A stretch of 64,000 bases of DNA from Icerya purchasi (taxonomy: Eukaryota > Arthropoda > Insecta > Hemiptera > Monophlebidae), in contig CM077116.1 of NCBI GenBank assembly GCA_039619475.1, positions 301,858,464 through 301,922,463 of the forward strand, given 5' to 3'. Below, piece by piece: positions 43,993 to 54,897 of this stretch. Under the pieces are notes generated by a model. That model saw only the letters and a program-made list of their open reading frames with translations. It was not told the DNA's origin and made no database searches. The stretch's first letter is position 1. Every line of letters begins with the position of its first letter. The position numbers and the translations under genes were made by a program.

Positions 43993-44691
43993 GTTAGTGA
44001 ACGACAGTTCGTAAATCAAATTTTGTTATTGTTAGAAATATACATTAAACATTATTTAGCTGTTATGTCACATTTAGCTTATAGTAATATGGTTACCTTG
44101 AAGTAAGCACAGTTGATACAGATACATATTATATGTATGTTTACTTTTTGGCATTATTATGATTACGATTATAATATATGTCGTTGATATGTAATTTGTT
44201 ATTCATAAAATTATAAATTTACATCGGTGTTTAGTTATTGTTAAAACGATATATGAAAACATAATAGTTACAAACTGAATTACTTCGAACTTTGTTAATG
44301 ACTTCACTATTATTTAATTAGATTCGCAGTTGACGTAATATTGTAAGATGTGAAGTGTCATATTAACAAGAGATTTTTTTCTACATTGTTAGACTCCCAC
44401 CCAGGGTCTTAAAACTTTTTGGGTAGGTAATTACATTGATTGTAATCACCGATTTTATTGGTGTTCAGTCAGTTTTGTCGTGCATTAGTAAGTATATAAC
44501 TTTAATATGCAACATATAAGTAATAAATTATGCCGTGATTTCTGTGTAGAATTGTCGGCAATTATGAACCACTAATGATGATGTATTAGGCATGTATTAA
44601 ATGAAATTACATGATTATTAAATATATCTGAAGAAAATAAAACAATATCGTGTCGTGTAATGTTACATAAGTTATTTTTATTGTATAATAG

Positions 44692-44840
44692 ATTAAAGCA
44701 TATACCACGTCCAAAAATGAAAGTGTGTATTTTGGGAGATCAACAACATTGCGACGAAGCTGCAGTGAACAAAGTACCTTTTATGGACGTAGAAGCTTTG
44801 AAAAAACTAAATAAAAACAAGAAACTAGTAAAAAAATTAG
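44692..44840 (+). CDS. RpL10A: Ribosomal protein L10a, exon 3
   Basis: The exon begins after ATAATAG and reads [20 protein letters not shown] and then [15 protein letters not shown]. It contains the [12 protein letters not shown] motif and the lysine-rich [13 protein letters not shown]-binding stretch typical of eukaryotic uL1. It ends at GTACTT with one base left over, which exon 4 completes to the alanine of AKKYDAF. Confidence 0.97.
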
Positions 44841-45679
44841 GTACTTGTAACTTTTATTTTATTATTATGCAACTTTATTACATGTAATTTTCGACTAAAG
44901 CAGTTTTAATTTGAAAAAGATACATATTAAGGTACCAGGTTAAATGGAGTACATTTCAGTTTTAAACTGTAGTTCAAAAGTAATTTGAACTAATTAAAAT
45001 TATACCAAATAGTGATGGAAGTGTAATTTAAAGACGAATAAAAAAGAAAAATATTGTATATTGTGAGTACGCTAAATACGTTTTAATTATACGTTCTAAA
45101 AATATAATTGTAAGAATTCCAGTCGTCTGTTAATTAATATGCATGAAAATATATGGCAAAATCGGTTAGTCAGAAACCCAGAAAATAAAATCGTGCAAAA
45201 ATTCGATGCGTGAAAAAACTTTGTGTTCTGTATGTTCTCTCACACATATAAGCTGTATAGTGCGTTCCATAATTATTTCTTTTTGGCATGGAATATGCTT
45301 TAGCCGTGACTTAACTAGCAGAAAATGTCACACTAAAGTGGAACGCGAGGACGTTACGTGAGCGGTAAATAAGAATACAGCCTTTTCTTCTAGTTCTTAA
45401 GTCAGTCGTGTTCGGACCGTGATGATTGTTATTCATCGACGTTTATGTAAATGTATTATGCATTGTATGTAATGATGGATCTACAAAAAAAAATATATAT
45501 AAAATTATTGTCGAATGAATGAAAGAAATGTGATTACGTAGAAGTATTGCAAAACGGGGTTTTGATGAAATGTACGAAGTAAAAAAAAACAAAAACTTCC
45601 GATGAATGAAATAAAGCATTGGAATTACACAAATCTATGGAAATTAAATAAATAATGGAAATCGTGCAAATCTCAAAAA

Positions 45680-45882
45680 ACAGTTTTAGCTTACAGTTCT
45701 ACCCTTTATTTCAAATCGTACGACAAAGCGACGTCATGTTTTCTTCAATCTTTACCAAAATAAGAGGCGGCCACAAACTGACGGACGATGAAACAGCGAT
45801 CCTTGAATCCCGATTCGTTGCTGCCAAAGAAATTAATCGGCGACTTTCCAAAGCAGTCAGACTGTTTCTGAAAAACAATTAG
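45680..45882 (+). pseudogene. PIF1-like helicase fragment in RpL10A intron 3
   Basis: The open frame reads SLQFYPLFQIVRQSDVMFSS, then IFTKIRGGHKLTDDETAILE and SRFVAAKEINRRLSKAVRLF, ending at TAG. The block x-x-R-Q-x-D-x-x-F-x-x-x-L-x-x-I-R-x-G-x-x-T-x-x-D-x-x-x-L-x-x-R is the region after the Walker motifs in PIF1-type helicases carried by Helitrons and similar mobile DNA. Its frame is undamaged and its composition is less AT-rich than the intron, suggesting a recent arrival. The Walker A and B motifs are missing. Confidence 0.6.
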
Positions 45883-45897
45883 TTTTTGCCATTATTG

Positions 45898-45924
45898 TTT
45901 TTTTTTTTTTTTTTTTTTTTTTTT
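45898..45924 (+). repeat. Poly(T) tract
   Basis: About 27 T residues directly after the PIF1-like fragment. Confidence 0.85.
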
Positions 45925-46815
45925 CATTTCATCTGGTCATGGAGATTATTGTTAAAGAAAGTGATATAAAAGTTTTAAGGAGTATTTTAAACTGTGCCGA
46001 CAATATTTAGTAATGCTAATTAAGCGCGGGTAATAAATTAATGCTAGTTGGATTATTTTTGTTATGTTTGTATTTTAAGATCCTATAAAACGTAAATGTT
46101 AATGAAAACTTTTATACGATGAATAGGTCTAGTGAGTAACTTTGAAAAATAAATTTTTACTTGTAAAATATTCATTTCTAATTTTTTTCTGCTTTTCTCA
46201 AAGTGAATTTAAAATCTTGAAATTATCTGATCAAATTAATTACAGGCAAATAGATTTATTTTAGCAATGTATGCCTTTAACGAGGTGGTTCATTTGACTT
46301 TGTGATTAACTAATTCTTTTGTTGCACTTAAGGGCCTGATATCATTTTAAATTAATGAAATTCTTTGTACTTTTAGTTGGAAAATACTTAAAATGAATTA
46401 TGGAATGTAATGTACCTGTACATCCTATTAGTTCATTAGTTGGAAAAAATTATTAACGTTATGAACGTAAGCAACAAATATTTAAATGGAGTATTCTGTA
46501 TTCAGCATATTTATTTTACTTATATACAATTAGAACAATTAATATTTTAAAAAAATAACTATAAATGTGTAAGTCTTGCGCAAACATTGACTTAATAAAA
46601 AAACCTTATGAAATGTGTTACAAAACGGAATATAAATTAATATTTAAAATATATCAACGTTGGTGTACAATTGTGGGTTTGGAATATAATTATAACGTTA
46701 GTGTTACTTAACATTACCATGGTGTACGGTAAATACTCACATATTTCTAGAAGAAAAAAAAGAGTGCAATAAGTTTCAAGAACATTGAATTGTAAAATAT
46801 TTCTTTTCTTTTTAG

Positions 46816-46988
46816 CGAAAAAGTACGATGCCTTTTTAGCAAGTGATGCTTTAATAAAACAAATTCCACGTTTACTGGGTCCCGGTTTAAATAAAGCTGG
46901 AAAGTTTCCGGGTTTATTATCTCACCAAGAATCGATGTCGGCGAAGATTGACGAAGTAAAAGCGACAATTAAATTTCAAATGAAGAAG
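46816..46988 (+). CDS. RpL10A: Ribosomal protein L10a, exon 4
   Basis: After a CTTTTTAG acceptor the exon encodes [20 protein letters not shown], then [20 protein letters not shown] and [12 protein letters not shown]. The [12 protein letters not shown] segment is the signature of the L1 protein family and contacts 28S rRNA. The donor is GTATAT, phase 0. The intron before it holds a PIF1-like helicase fragment, and the 3.9-kb intron after it holds two DNA transposon remnants. Confidence 0.97.
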
Positions 46989-48339
46989 GTATATAAATTA
47001 AATTCATATAATTGTGTATAATCGTAAAAACTTGTTTTTCTAAACAAATGCCAATTTGATTTGTATGAAAACATTCAAGTCTAATGTGGAATCTGTTTAC
47101 TGGTAGAATTGAATTGCGTAAAGAGAAGTATGTTAAAAAGAGCATGGAACTGAATTTTTAGCTACAGAAATGATACATATAATTTTCTTTTATTGGGTAT
47201 ATTTTTATCGATACTGTGGCGAACATTTAGTAGGAAAAAACATTTAATAGTGATTGGACAATACATATTTCGGTTTTAAATGACTAAAACCGGTTATAAT
47301 TTATTTTTGCAGTGAAACATAGATTAGTTTTTTTAGTGCGATAAAATTCTAAGTGAAATATATAGAAATTACCTATGAAAATGGTAATTTAAGATGTAAT
47401 AAATTTAAATAGTATATTTCGTTTAACAATAACGTGTAGTTATTAGAAAGCAGTTGTAAAGTTCATTTCTCCTTCAGCCTTAAAGACAAAATATAAAGTA
47501 AACACTCGGCTGCTCACTGTTTTTGTTGCTAGCCATTGAAATGAATCGATATTAAATTTGGTAATATCCACACGCTATCATAGGAGATTGTTAAGATTCC
47601 GTACACATGAAATGTACCGAATCGTAATAAGATGATTTGGAAACGATATAAATATTCAGTTTAAATATGCAATAACTCACGAACGGTTCGACTTATAAGC
47701 CTCAAAATTAGATCATAAATTACAATTAAACTTCTATCTATGATAGTCTACAGGTTCAAGCTAACCAATTACCCCGGGCGACAAAAAACCGTCAAGAATA
47801 TATAATGTGGAATTTATAACTACTTCAAAAATCACTTTAAAATTAATAACTTGTCACCAGATAATCCTTTAAAAGTAAAATTTAAAATATGAAACAAAAC
47901 GCAGAAGCTCTTATAAAATCAATAAATTATTTAGACTTCCCCCTTTAGGGCCAAAAGCAGCAAAACAAAGCATGTTCACGTGAGCAATATCCCGAGTAAA
48001 AAAGTTGAGGAAACCAAAAAGTATCTCAAATATATGTAAGAAGAACCGCTAGCTTGGGAAAACGTCTGTAAAAAGACGTGAATTGAATTTAGCCGTGAAC
48101 ACAGATCATGTAAACACATATCAGCCATGGTTGAGCAGGCGTGAGCATACGCCTTGTGCTCACCACGCTTCCATTAATTAAACGCATGAAATAATCAAAC
48201 CATTTCGCTTATACTAGGCGTGAATGTCATTTGCGATTTAATCTGATACAGCGCGGTAGTATTTTGTTGTTTGCAATTTGTTTTCTTGATGTTAAAAAAC
48301 GTAACAAGTAAACTGTCTCTAAAATTATTTGAGAACAGC

Positions 48340-48462
48340 ATGGCACGGTTAATTCAAATGTATCAGAGTGAAACTTGTCTGTATGACATTAATTCTGAAG
48401 ATTATAGAAACCATGATAAGGTGGTAGGAGATGTAAAAACATTATTCTGCAACAAAATTTAA
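48340..48462 (+). pseudogene. MADF-type DNA-binding protein fragment (Harbinger partner ORF)
   Basis: The frame reads ARLIQMYQSETCLYDINSED and YRNHDKVVGDVKTLF, ending at a TAA at 48460. It matches the first half of the MADF/Myb-like domain: L-I-x-x-Y-x-x-x-x-C-L-W-D-x-x-S-x-D-Y-x-N-x-x. The usual tryptophan is tyrosine. PIF/Harbinger transposons carry such a protein beside the transposase. Only the domain start is present. Confidence 0.65.
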
Positions 48463-48589
48463 AAGATTTTGATACGAACTTATCAAAAAGGTAATTTCTT
48501 TTATTCATGAAAAAGGAAACATTATAGAAATAATTAGGAATTAATATAAATTACTTTCACATACCTGTAAATATTTATTTGAAGCCGCT

Positions 48590-49000
48590 TTAATGACTTA
48601 ACACCTTAGGAATAAATTTACAAATCGTGCTTTTAGGCAATTGGAACAAAAATTCTAAACTTTTGGATGAATCTCCAGTAGTCAAATAGCGCAATATTAC
48701 TTGTAACTTCACTTTTGGTGGCATAGCTAGTCGACACGGAGTAATTTACTTTACAATGTGTGGATACACCTTCTTAAGTAGAAATTAGAATTTTCGGCTG
48801 TAATTCGCAACATTTCTTTAAAATCTTCGGGGTAATTAACCGCGAGTTCATCCGATAATGTCCTTGACGGACCCATTGTTTCTTTTCGCTCAATTCAGTT
48901 TTTAATCCGCCTTGTTCTTTTTCTTCGTTTTCTTTTGCATACCTTATTTCTTCCAGAAAATAACAATTCTAATTTTTTTTTTATCTCAGCAACAGCACCA
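48590..49000 (-). pseudogene. HARBI1/PIF-like transposase N-terminal remnant
   Basis: The minus strand reads EKKQWVRQGHYRMNSRLI (W-V-R-x-x-x-x-x-R), then in the next frame NYPEDFKEMLRITAENSNFY with LRR, and finally KVKLQVILRYLTTGDSSKSL with LEF and PKSTICKFIPKV in shifted frames. These correspond to the segment before the catalytic domain of HARBI1-type transposases (D-x-x-x-F-x-x-x-x-R-M, L-A-V-x-L-R-x-L-A-T-G-x-S-x-x-S-L, G-K-S-T-I-x-x-I-V). Frameshifts are present and the D-D-E core is missing. Confidence 0.7.
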
Positions 49001-49689
49001 CAAGTCATTAACAGTCCTTCCATTATAAACGGTGAAACAATATTGATAAATTGTGATATAAAAGCTTATGAGCAGCCGTAGAATACGACTGAAACCTTCA
49101 AGTGTTTACACTGAGTAATGAGTTTACGAGCGTGAAGAATAGGCGTGAGCATACGCCATTTCTAGGCTTGGTCACGGCTCATCTTCACGCTTCGAATGTG
49201 GCCGTAATACCATGCTAATGTAAACACCACTTCATTTTTAAGCTTTTTTTTTTTACAGATTTTTATGAGGCGTATAAAATAATTCAAATTTATTTAAAAA
49301 ATATTTCCAAGTGTATATAACAATTTTTTCAAGTTTCCGATGAAAACGCTCAAGTAACAATTGTCGTAATCGCAGTTGGTCATTTGCGCCAATTCTAGAG
49401 GTGACAATTTTCATTTGATAACAAAATCTCGTATGCTTTGTACATCACCAACATGTTTTCTAAAAATATGAACTAAATTGCAATTGAAAATGTTGAAAAT
49501 TAAATGTTTAAGGGACATTTGGAGGGGAAAAGAAGAATAAATTTCTACCATTTTTTTTGCAACGAATTGCAATAAAAATCACATTTTAAGTTATGGTATC
49601 ATTTCGAAATTTAGTTAGGTTTTCCGCAGTTCAATTAAGAATGTTTTATATATGATTCATAGCGATTGATTGATAATTTTTTGACTTTC

Positions 49690-50470
49690 CCGCGAACTGA
49701 AAACAACTTTCGAGAAAAACTTTAAAAAAACTCTTGCCTTGCGAGCTTTATTGGTTTTCCTGCCAGTTTGCGCGCTACTTATCCATTTGCTATGAATAAT
49801 TGAAGCTTCGCTGTCAAATTACAATTTTCAACTCATTTGTTAACATGATAAGTGACAAATTTTCTTCACTAAATAAGCCAATAGCTAAAAATTCAGTTAC
49901 TTCGACAATTTCAAATCCACAATACAAATGTTTTGCAACTTACTGCCAAACTGTTGAATTAAAACTTCCATTGTAATCGCCCAAACATCTTGATAGTAAT
50001 TCGTTCTATTATAAATCTTGGTATATTGGAAGAATTTCCTGCTACATGTCAGGGTGCAAGAGTGCAGAGTGCACTTCACACTCCATTTCGAGAGCTTTAG
50101 TTTGCTGTCACTTGCACCAGATGTCTAATTCGGCTGGATAATTCTCGTGCTTAGGATTTTTAATAATGAATATCGCGTGGTGATAAGTGGTCTAATAACC
50201 TTTTTCATATCTTCAACACTGTTTACATTCCTTCAAATGCTGGTCCATATTTGCTGAAATTTTTCACTGAATCCTTTGTTAGTTCTTTTCGGGAAATTTT
50301 TCCGATGTTTCGCTCTTTACAGTTCTTAAAATATCACCATAAGGATTTTAAATTGAGATGAGCCGAAAATGTTTTGTGCTCGAGTGCTGAACTAAGAGTC
50401 GGCCACTTTTGTGTTTATGGAATCAACGAATGCGAATTGCGTTTCAAAACTTAGGAACGTATTTAATAGT
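49690..50470 (-). pseudogene. Second Mutator-like transposase remnant in RpL10A intron 4
   Basis: The minus strand reads PKHENYPAELDIWCK, a stop, QQTKALEMECEVHS, HPDM, a stop, QEILPIYQDL and then NELLSRCLGDYNGSFNSTVW and AKHLYCGFEIVEVT. The order (C/Y-P-x-x-x-x-x-W-C-K, P-I-Y-x-D-L, L-L-x-R-C-L-G, S-F-N-x-x-V-W, C-G) is that of animal Mutator-type transposases. The wording differs from the copy at 22330-23095, so it is a separate family. Several stops; N-terminal catalytic part not recognised. Confidence 0.65.
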
Positions 50471-50490
50471 CCTGCCGTAAATTTGTCCAA

Positions 50491-50517
50491 AAAAAAAAAA
50501 AAAAAAAAAAAAAAAAG
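50491..50517 (+). repeat. Poly(A) tract
   Basis: 27 A residues. Confidence 0.85.
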
Positions 50518-50849
50518 GTTTTTTGAAATAGTCTAATGCGGTTTTTTCCTTAAATACGAAAACGGGATGATATTGTTTATATTTCTTTAAATACACTAAG
50601 TTTCAGGTTCGTGAAATAATATAGGAATGCAAAAAAACGGCGTATAATATATTTTTAATTATGAGAAAATCATGTTTAATAAAAGAAATTAATCGCTTTT
50701 AAAATTGAAACCGCGTACTATAAATCATGATAGAACGTTAAAATAATAGGTTACTATTGTTTGCGTTTGAGAAATTACCGGTTTAAATTGTTTCTATTAT
50801 CGCTCATATTAAAGATCATTTTTAAAATTAATTTTCCTTCTCCGTGTAG

Positions 50850-51020
50850 GTATTGTGTTTGTGTGTTGCTATCGGAAATGTAGATATGAATGTTGATGAA
50901 CTTGTTCAAAATATTCACCTCGCAATCAACTTTCTGGTATCGTTATTAAAAAAACATTGGCAGAATGTTCGTTCGCTGCACGTAAAATCGACAATGGGTC
51001 CGCCTCAAAGGTTATATTAA
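50850..51020 (+). CDS. RpL10A: Ribosomal protein L10a, exon 5 (terminal)
   Basis: A 56-codon terminal exon starts after a CCGTGTAG acceptor. It reads [20 protein letters not shown], then [20 protein letters not shown] and [16 protein letters not shown], and ends in TAA. The M-G-P-P-Q-R-L-Y C-terminus is typical of insects (vertebrates have G-K-P). It completes the 217-residue protein. Confidence 0.97.
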   Translation, partial: VLCLCVAIGNVDMNVDELVQNIHLAINFLVSLLKKHWQNVRSLHVKSTMGPPQRLY

Positions 51021-51038
51021 ATGTTTATATTTATTTTG

Positions 51039-51044
51039 AATAAA
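51039..51044 (+). promoter_or_regulatory. RpL10A: Polyadenylation signal of RpL10A
   Basis: A canonical AATAAA lies 19 bases after the stop codon, consistent with the very short 3' UTRs of ribosomal protein genes. Confidence 0.75.
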
Positions 51045-54000
51045 ATTGTTTTAATATGAAAGTGTTTTATTTATTTTTAATGCAGAATAATCATTTTATA
51101 CGTATTTACTACAAATGATACCAATGTTTATAAATACTTTGTTCCATGTACTTTGCAGTTTAAATATGGCGCTTTACATAATTAACTCATTAATTAAATA
51201 TGGCTTTTACACGTATTAACAGTTTGTAATTAAGCAGATTACAATAGTATAATTTCTATTTTCTTTTATTATATGTGCTTATTATTTACGTATGTGTTTA
51301 TGGCTCTGTACTATATGACTACTCTCGTTTTTCGTCAGTTTAAACTCTTTTTTTTTTCTACTTTTTAATATGTTTATTTAGTTATTTTTTATAAATTCCT
51401 AGAAGTGTTTTGTCTCTTCTCGTACAAGCTTCGTTAGTAACAGAGACATATATCAGATGTATAAGTATGAAATGCGAATTATTTTTATGGAAAAAAACTT
51501 GTTAAATTCGGAATAATTATACATTTAGTGAATTTAACCGATGATTCCAGATCACATGTTAATTTTCTGAAAAAATATTGACTTGTTACTGTTTTTACTT
51601 CAGTTGGAAAATTTCAAATGGACGCTTCAATGATATATTGAAAACTAGGTTGTAATGTTTTCGTTACTTTAACTTAAAATTGAATTATGTTATATGTTGT
51701 AATAAAACAGTACATCGGTTATGACACGTGATTTTTCAAATTTGCAAGTAACATCGAATAAGAACGTTCTAATTTAGATTTTGATTTAGGGAAAGATTAA
51801 GAATATAAAGACGAATTCAGTTAAGAAAAAGTAAGGATGTTGGGTTTTGTAAAGAAACAAACTAAAAGGGAGTATTGATTCACAGTGGCGGTTGCAGAGA
51901 CAGCACGTGGATATTTAAAAAATGAAGTAAAAATTTAACGTTTTTATGTTTTATTCAAGTGAGATTTATATTAGAGGCACATTTAACTGGGATTTAGATT
52001 GACTGATCATTTCGGTTATATTCTTCATTGTTTCCTTCATCGGACGCGTCGATGCATATAAATTGTTTGTTAAATTTTTCATGATTTCTCAATTTATCAT
52101 TCTAAGCAGTCGTTCAGCTTGTCTAGTGCTAGGTCAACCCCTGTTCATATTTCAGCTCAAAATATCATAAGCGTTGGAAAATTAGACAAGAAATACATGT
52201 ACTGGATAATAGACTGTTTTTTTAAATTAATCTTATCCAGTAAAGGATACTTATCTACCAAACGATTATTATACCGATTTCGATACACGGTACCTAAGTA
52301 CTGGATCCCAGAGACTAACAATGATAACAATATACAGAATTGGCTCATTGCCAACTTGTTTACAACCGTCAGGTCATGGCCAACACACTCATAGGTTGGG
52401 ACCAATAGCTCTTTCGTTGTCCATTTTATTTCTAATATAGGTTTTCAACCTTTTTAGAGCGGGGAAACATCTTTCTGGGGTCGACGTGGACAATGGAAGT
52501 GTGGTTAGTGTATTCGGCTAATATGTGGAATTTTGAGTGAGCTCGAAGTAGAAATGAAAGATATATTTATTATTTTTTGGCGGATTTAATAAAATTTTGA
52601 TAGAACTTAAATTTTTCCAAAAGATAGCTCATATTTTTTTTATTAAAATGTATATAAAATTGATTTTTTTATTCTGTTTTTCATGGTAAAACAGAGGACA
52701 ATAATATTTCAAATGTGAGCAGATCAGGAATAAACTAATGACACTAATTTTTTGTTAGACATTGTACTTGTAAAAAGACCATTTTCATCGATTAATATCG
52801 AATATGAGTTTTTTAAAAAATCGATATATTTCTCAACATTATGAAAGATATTTAAATTTTTTTATTGTATTTGTTACTGCCATGTTTGAAATGGCGTGGT
52901 TTACATGTAGTACATGTAAATTTAATTTCAATTTTAAAAAAGTGTTAAATACAATATATTAAACTATTGAGTTGAGTGTCCAGGACCCCAGCAATATGAT
53001 GAAAGCCGTCCATGACTACAAATAAGCTCAAACAAAGAGTATTTGTTGTTTTTTTCGTCCAAGGAAAAAAAGGAGTTGAGTTTTTGCATTGCCTTCTATA
53101 ATAAATAATTATTATTTTATGTAGACAACAAATATATATATTTTATTAAATTGTTCTATGTTCTATGGTAAGTGACTATGTAAGGTTATTTATTGATATA
53201 CTCATTGCTTGTTTAATGTAAATGAATTTAAAATTAGTCTCATAAAAAATATTACTTTTTTTTTTTAAGTATTGTACGCTGCACATGTTTTATTATAGAT
53301 TAATTGATATAAAATGAGTATACATAATAAAAAATCTTAAATAATAATTTAATGATATTTACAGTTTCCATTCTGGAATATTTTTATTACAAACAGTTTA
53401 TAGAGGACCAATATTGAAGTTGCAATTACAATTGAAAAACTATAATTTTAAAGTAGGAAAAAAAGCAATTGAAGAAAACTAACAACTCAGTGTTCAAATT
53501 ATTTCAACAGAACACAACATTCACACATTTCAGATACCAATTAACATAAATTACTTTTTACAAATTAAAATTTTACGTAAAATGCAAAAAGATAACAGCT
53601 TTATTTGTTTATAAATTTATTTGCCACACAAGTTCTATATATTCATTAAAGCTGAAGATGTAATAATTCAAATTTTTAATGTATAGCTGATAGAAAGAAA
53701 TAATTATTTATAAGTAAAACTATTTGAAATATTGCCGTTTGTTTTACCGCGAAAAATAGAATAAAAAAAAAAACAATTTTAGATACTAACAAATTATTAA
53801 CTTTTGAAAAATTATAAATTTTATTTGATTCACCAAAAAATAATAAATACATCTTTCATTTCTACTTGGCTTTTATTAACTTTTTCAAAACAAAAATGAT
53901 CAAAACGCGTCTTGTTAAAAAAATTAAAATTAGAAAAAAAGTGTTATAACAATATTAAAACAAGTACTTTTGAAGAAGTATCGACTGCTTCTAAGCACTT

Positions 54001-54475
54001 TTTTGATTTCAATTTTGAAAAAGTTAGTGTCACTAGTGTGTTCCCGATCCTCTCGCTTCACTATAATAAAAAAAAAAAAAAAACTATTTGGTTAGTATGG
54101 TGGGTAATTTTATTTTGTTACGGTTTCCCGCTATCTTCAATTTCTTCAAAATTAACCAAAAAAGGAAGGAACAAAACACGAAAAAACAAAAAGGAGGAAA
54201 GGGAAACCTTTTCTCCTCGCCGCAGAGCGGTCTACGGTGGCCCTTGCTCAATATGCCTACTATGCGAACGTCAATCACGAGGATTGGACTTAACCGGAAG
54301 AACAAAAAGACGAAATTAAATGAAATAATAAAAAATAGTATATATTTCCGGTATCGTGGTTATTCTACTTGACTAGTTCTTCTAAATACAACGTGCGACA
54401 AAACGATTACCAATGAATTACGATGTTGATCGGACGGCAAGGAAAAAAGCCCACGGCGTCGAAAGCAGGCCTGGA
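51045..54475. other. Intergenic sequence, no gene recognised
   Basis: AT-rich. The G+C-richer patch at 54150-54310 gives overlapping open frames on both strands without recognisable similarity and may be part of an unidentified transposon. Confidence 0.4.
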
Positions 54476-54897
54476 TTTAGGGGAGGTCTAGGGGGCTGCA
54501 TCACTGGGCTCCGCCTTATAAAGGGGCCCCCAAGAGACACCCACTTCCGATATGTAATGAAAACTTTTTTTTAAATAAATAAAATTAACTTTAAGGAGCA
54601 AATGCATTTTTTAATACATTTATTTGTTAATAATTTTGTATCCATTTTTATTTCCTCCTAGAGGAGGAAACTTCGTAATAGTAAAATTTCGTATTCCATA
54701 AAACGTACCAGAAATTTGTTTTAAGATATATGAGTCAGAATCTACGTTTTTAGGAAATGTCTGTATGAATGTGTATATGCGTGTATACACATGCACACAC
54801 ATTATCTTTTTATGCAAATCTTTGGTTAAAATTTGCTGAAAAATTCTGTATTTTTGGCATCGAAAATTCTACCCATTCATTGCCCATTGAATATTTA

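Larger units (their letters stand above)
48060..49250. mobile_element. PIF/Harbinger-like element remnant in RpL10A intron 4
   Basis: This stretch holds a MADF-type ORF on the plus strand (48340-48462) and HARBI1-like transposase sequence on the minus strand (48590-49000), the two-gene setup of PIF/Harbinger elements. The 17-bp sequence AGGCGTGAGCATACGCC occurs near both sides (48137-48153 and 49141-49157), and TAAACAC motifs lie further out, which suggests subterminal repeats. Exact ends and the 3-bp target duplication were not resolved. Confidence 0.6.

Noticed and set aside
44576..44631. TGATGA and CTGA spaced 56 nt apart in RpL10A intron 2, a possible C/D snoRNA
   Set aside because: No terminal stem joins the boxes and no convincing C'/D' pair or rRNA guide was seen.
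53912..54372. Overlapping 135-aa and 94-aa plus-strand ORFs and a 73-aa minus-strand ORF
   Set aside because: Low-complexity K/N-rich starts and no recognised domain; probably chance frames across a G+C-richer transposon scrap.
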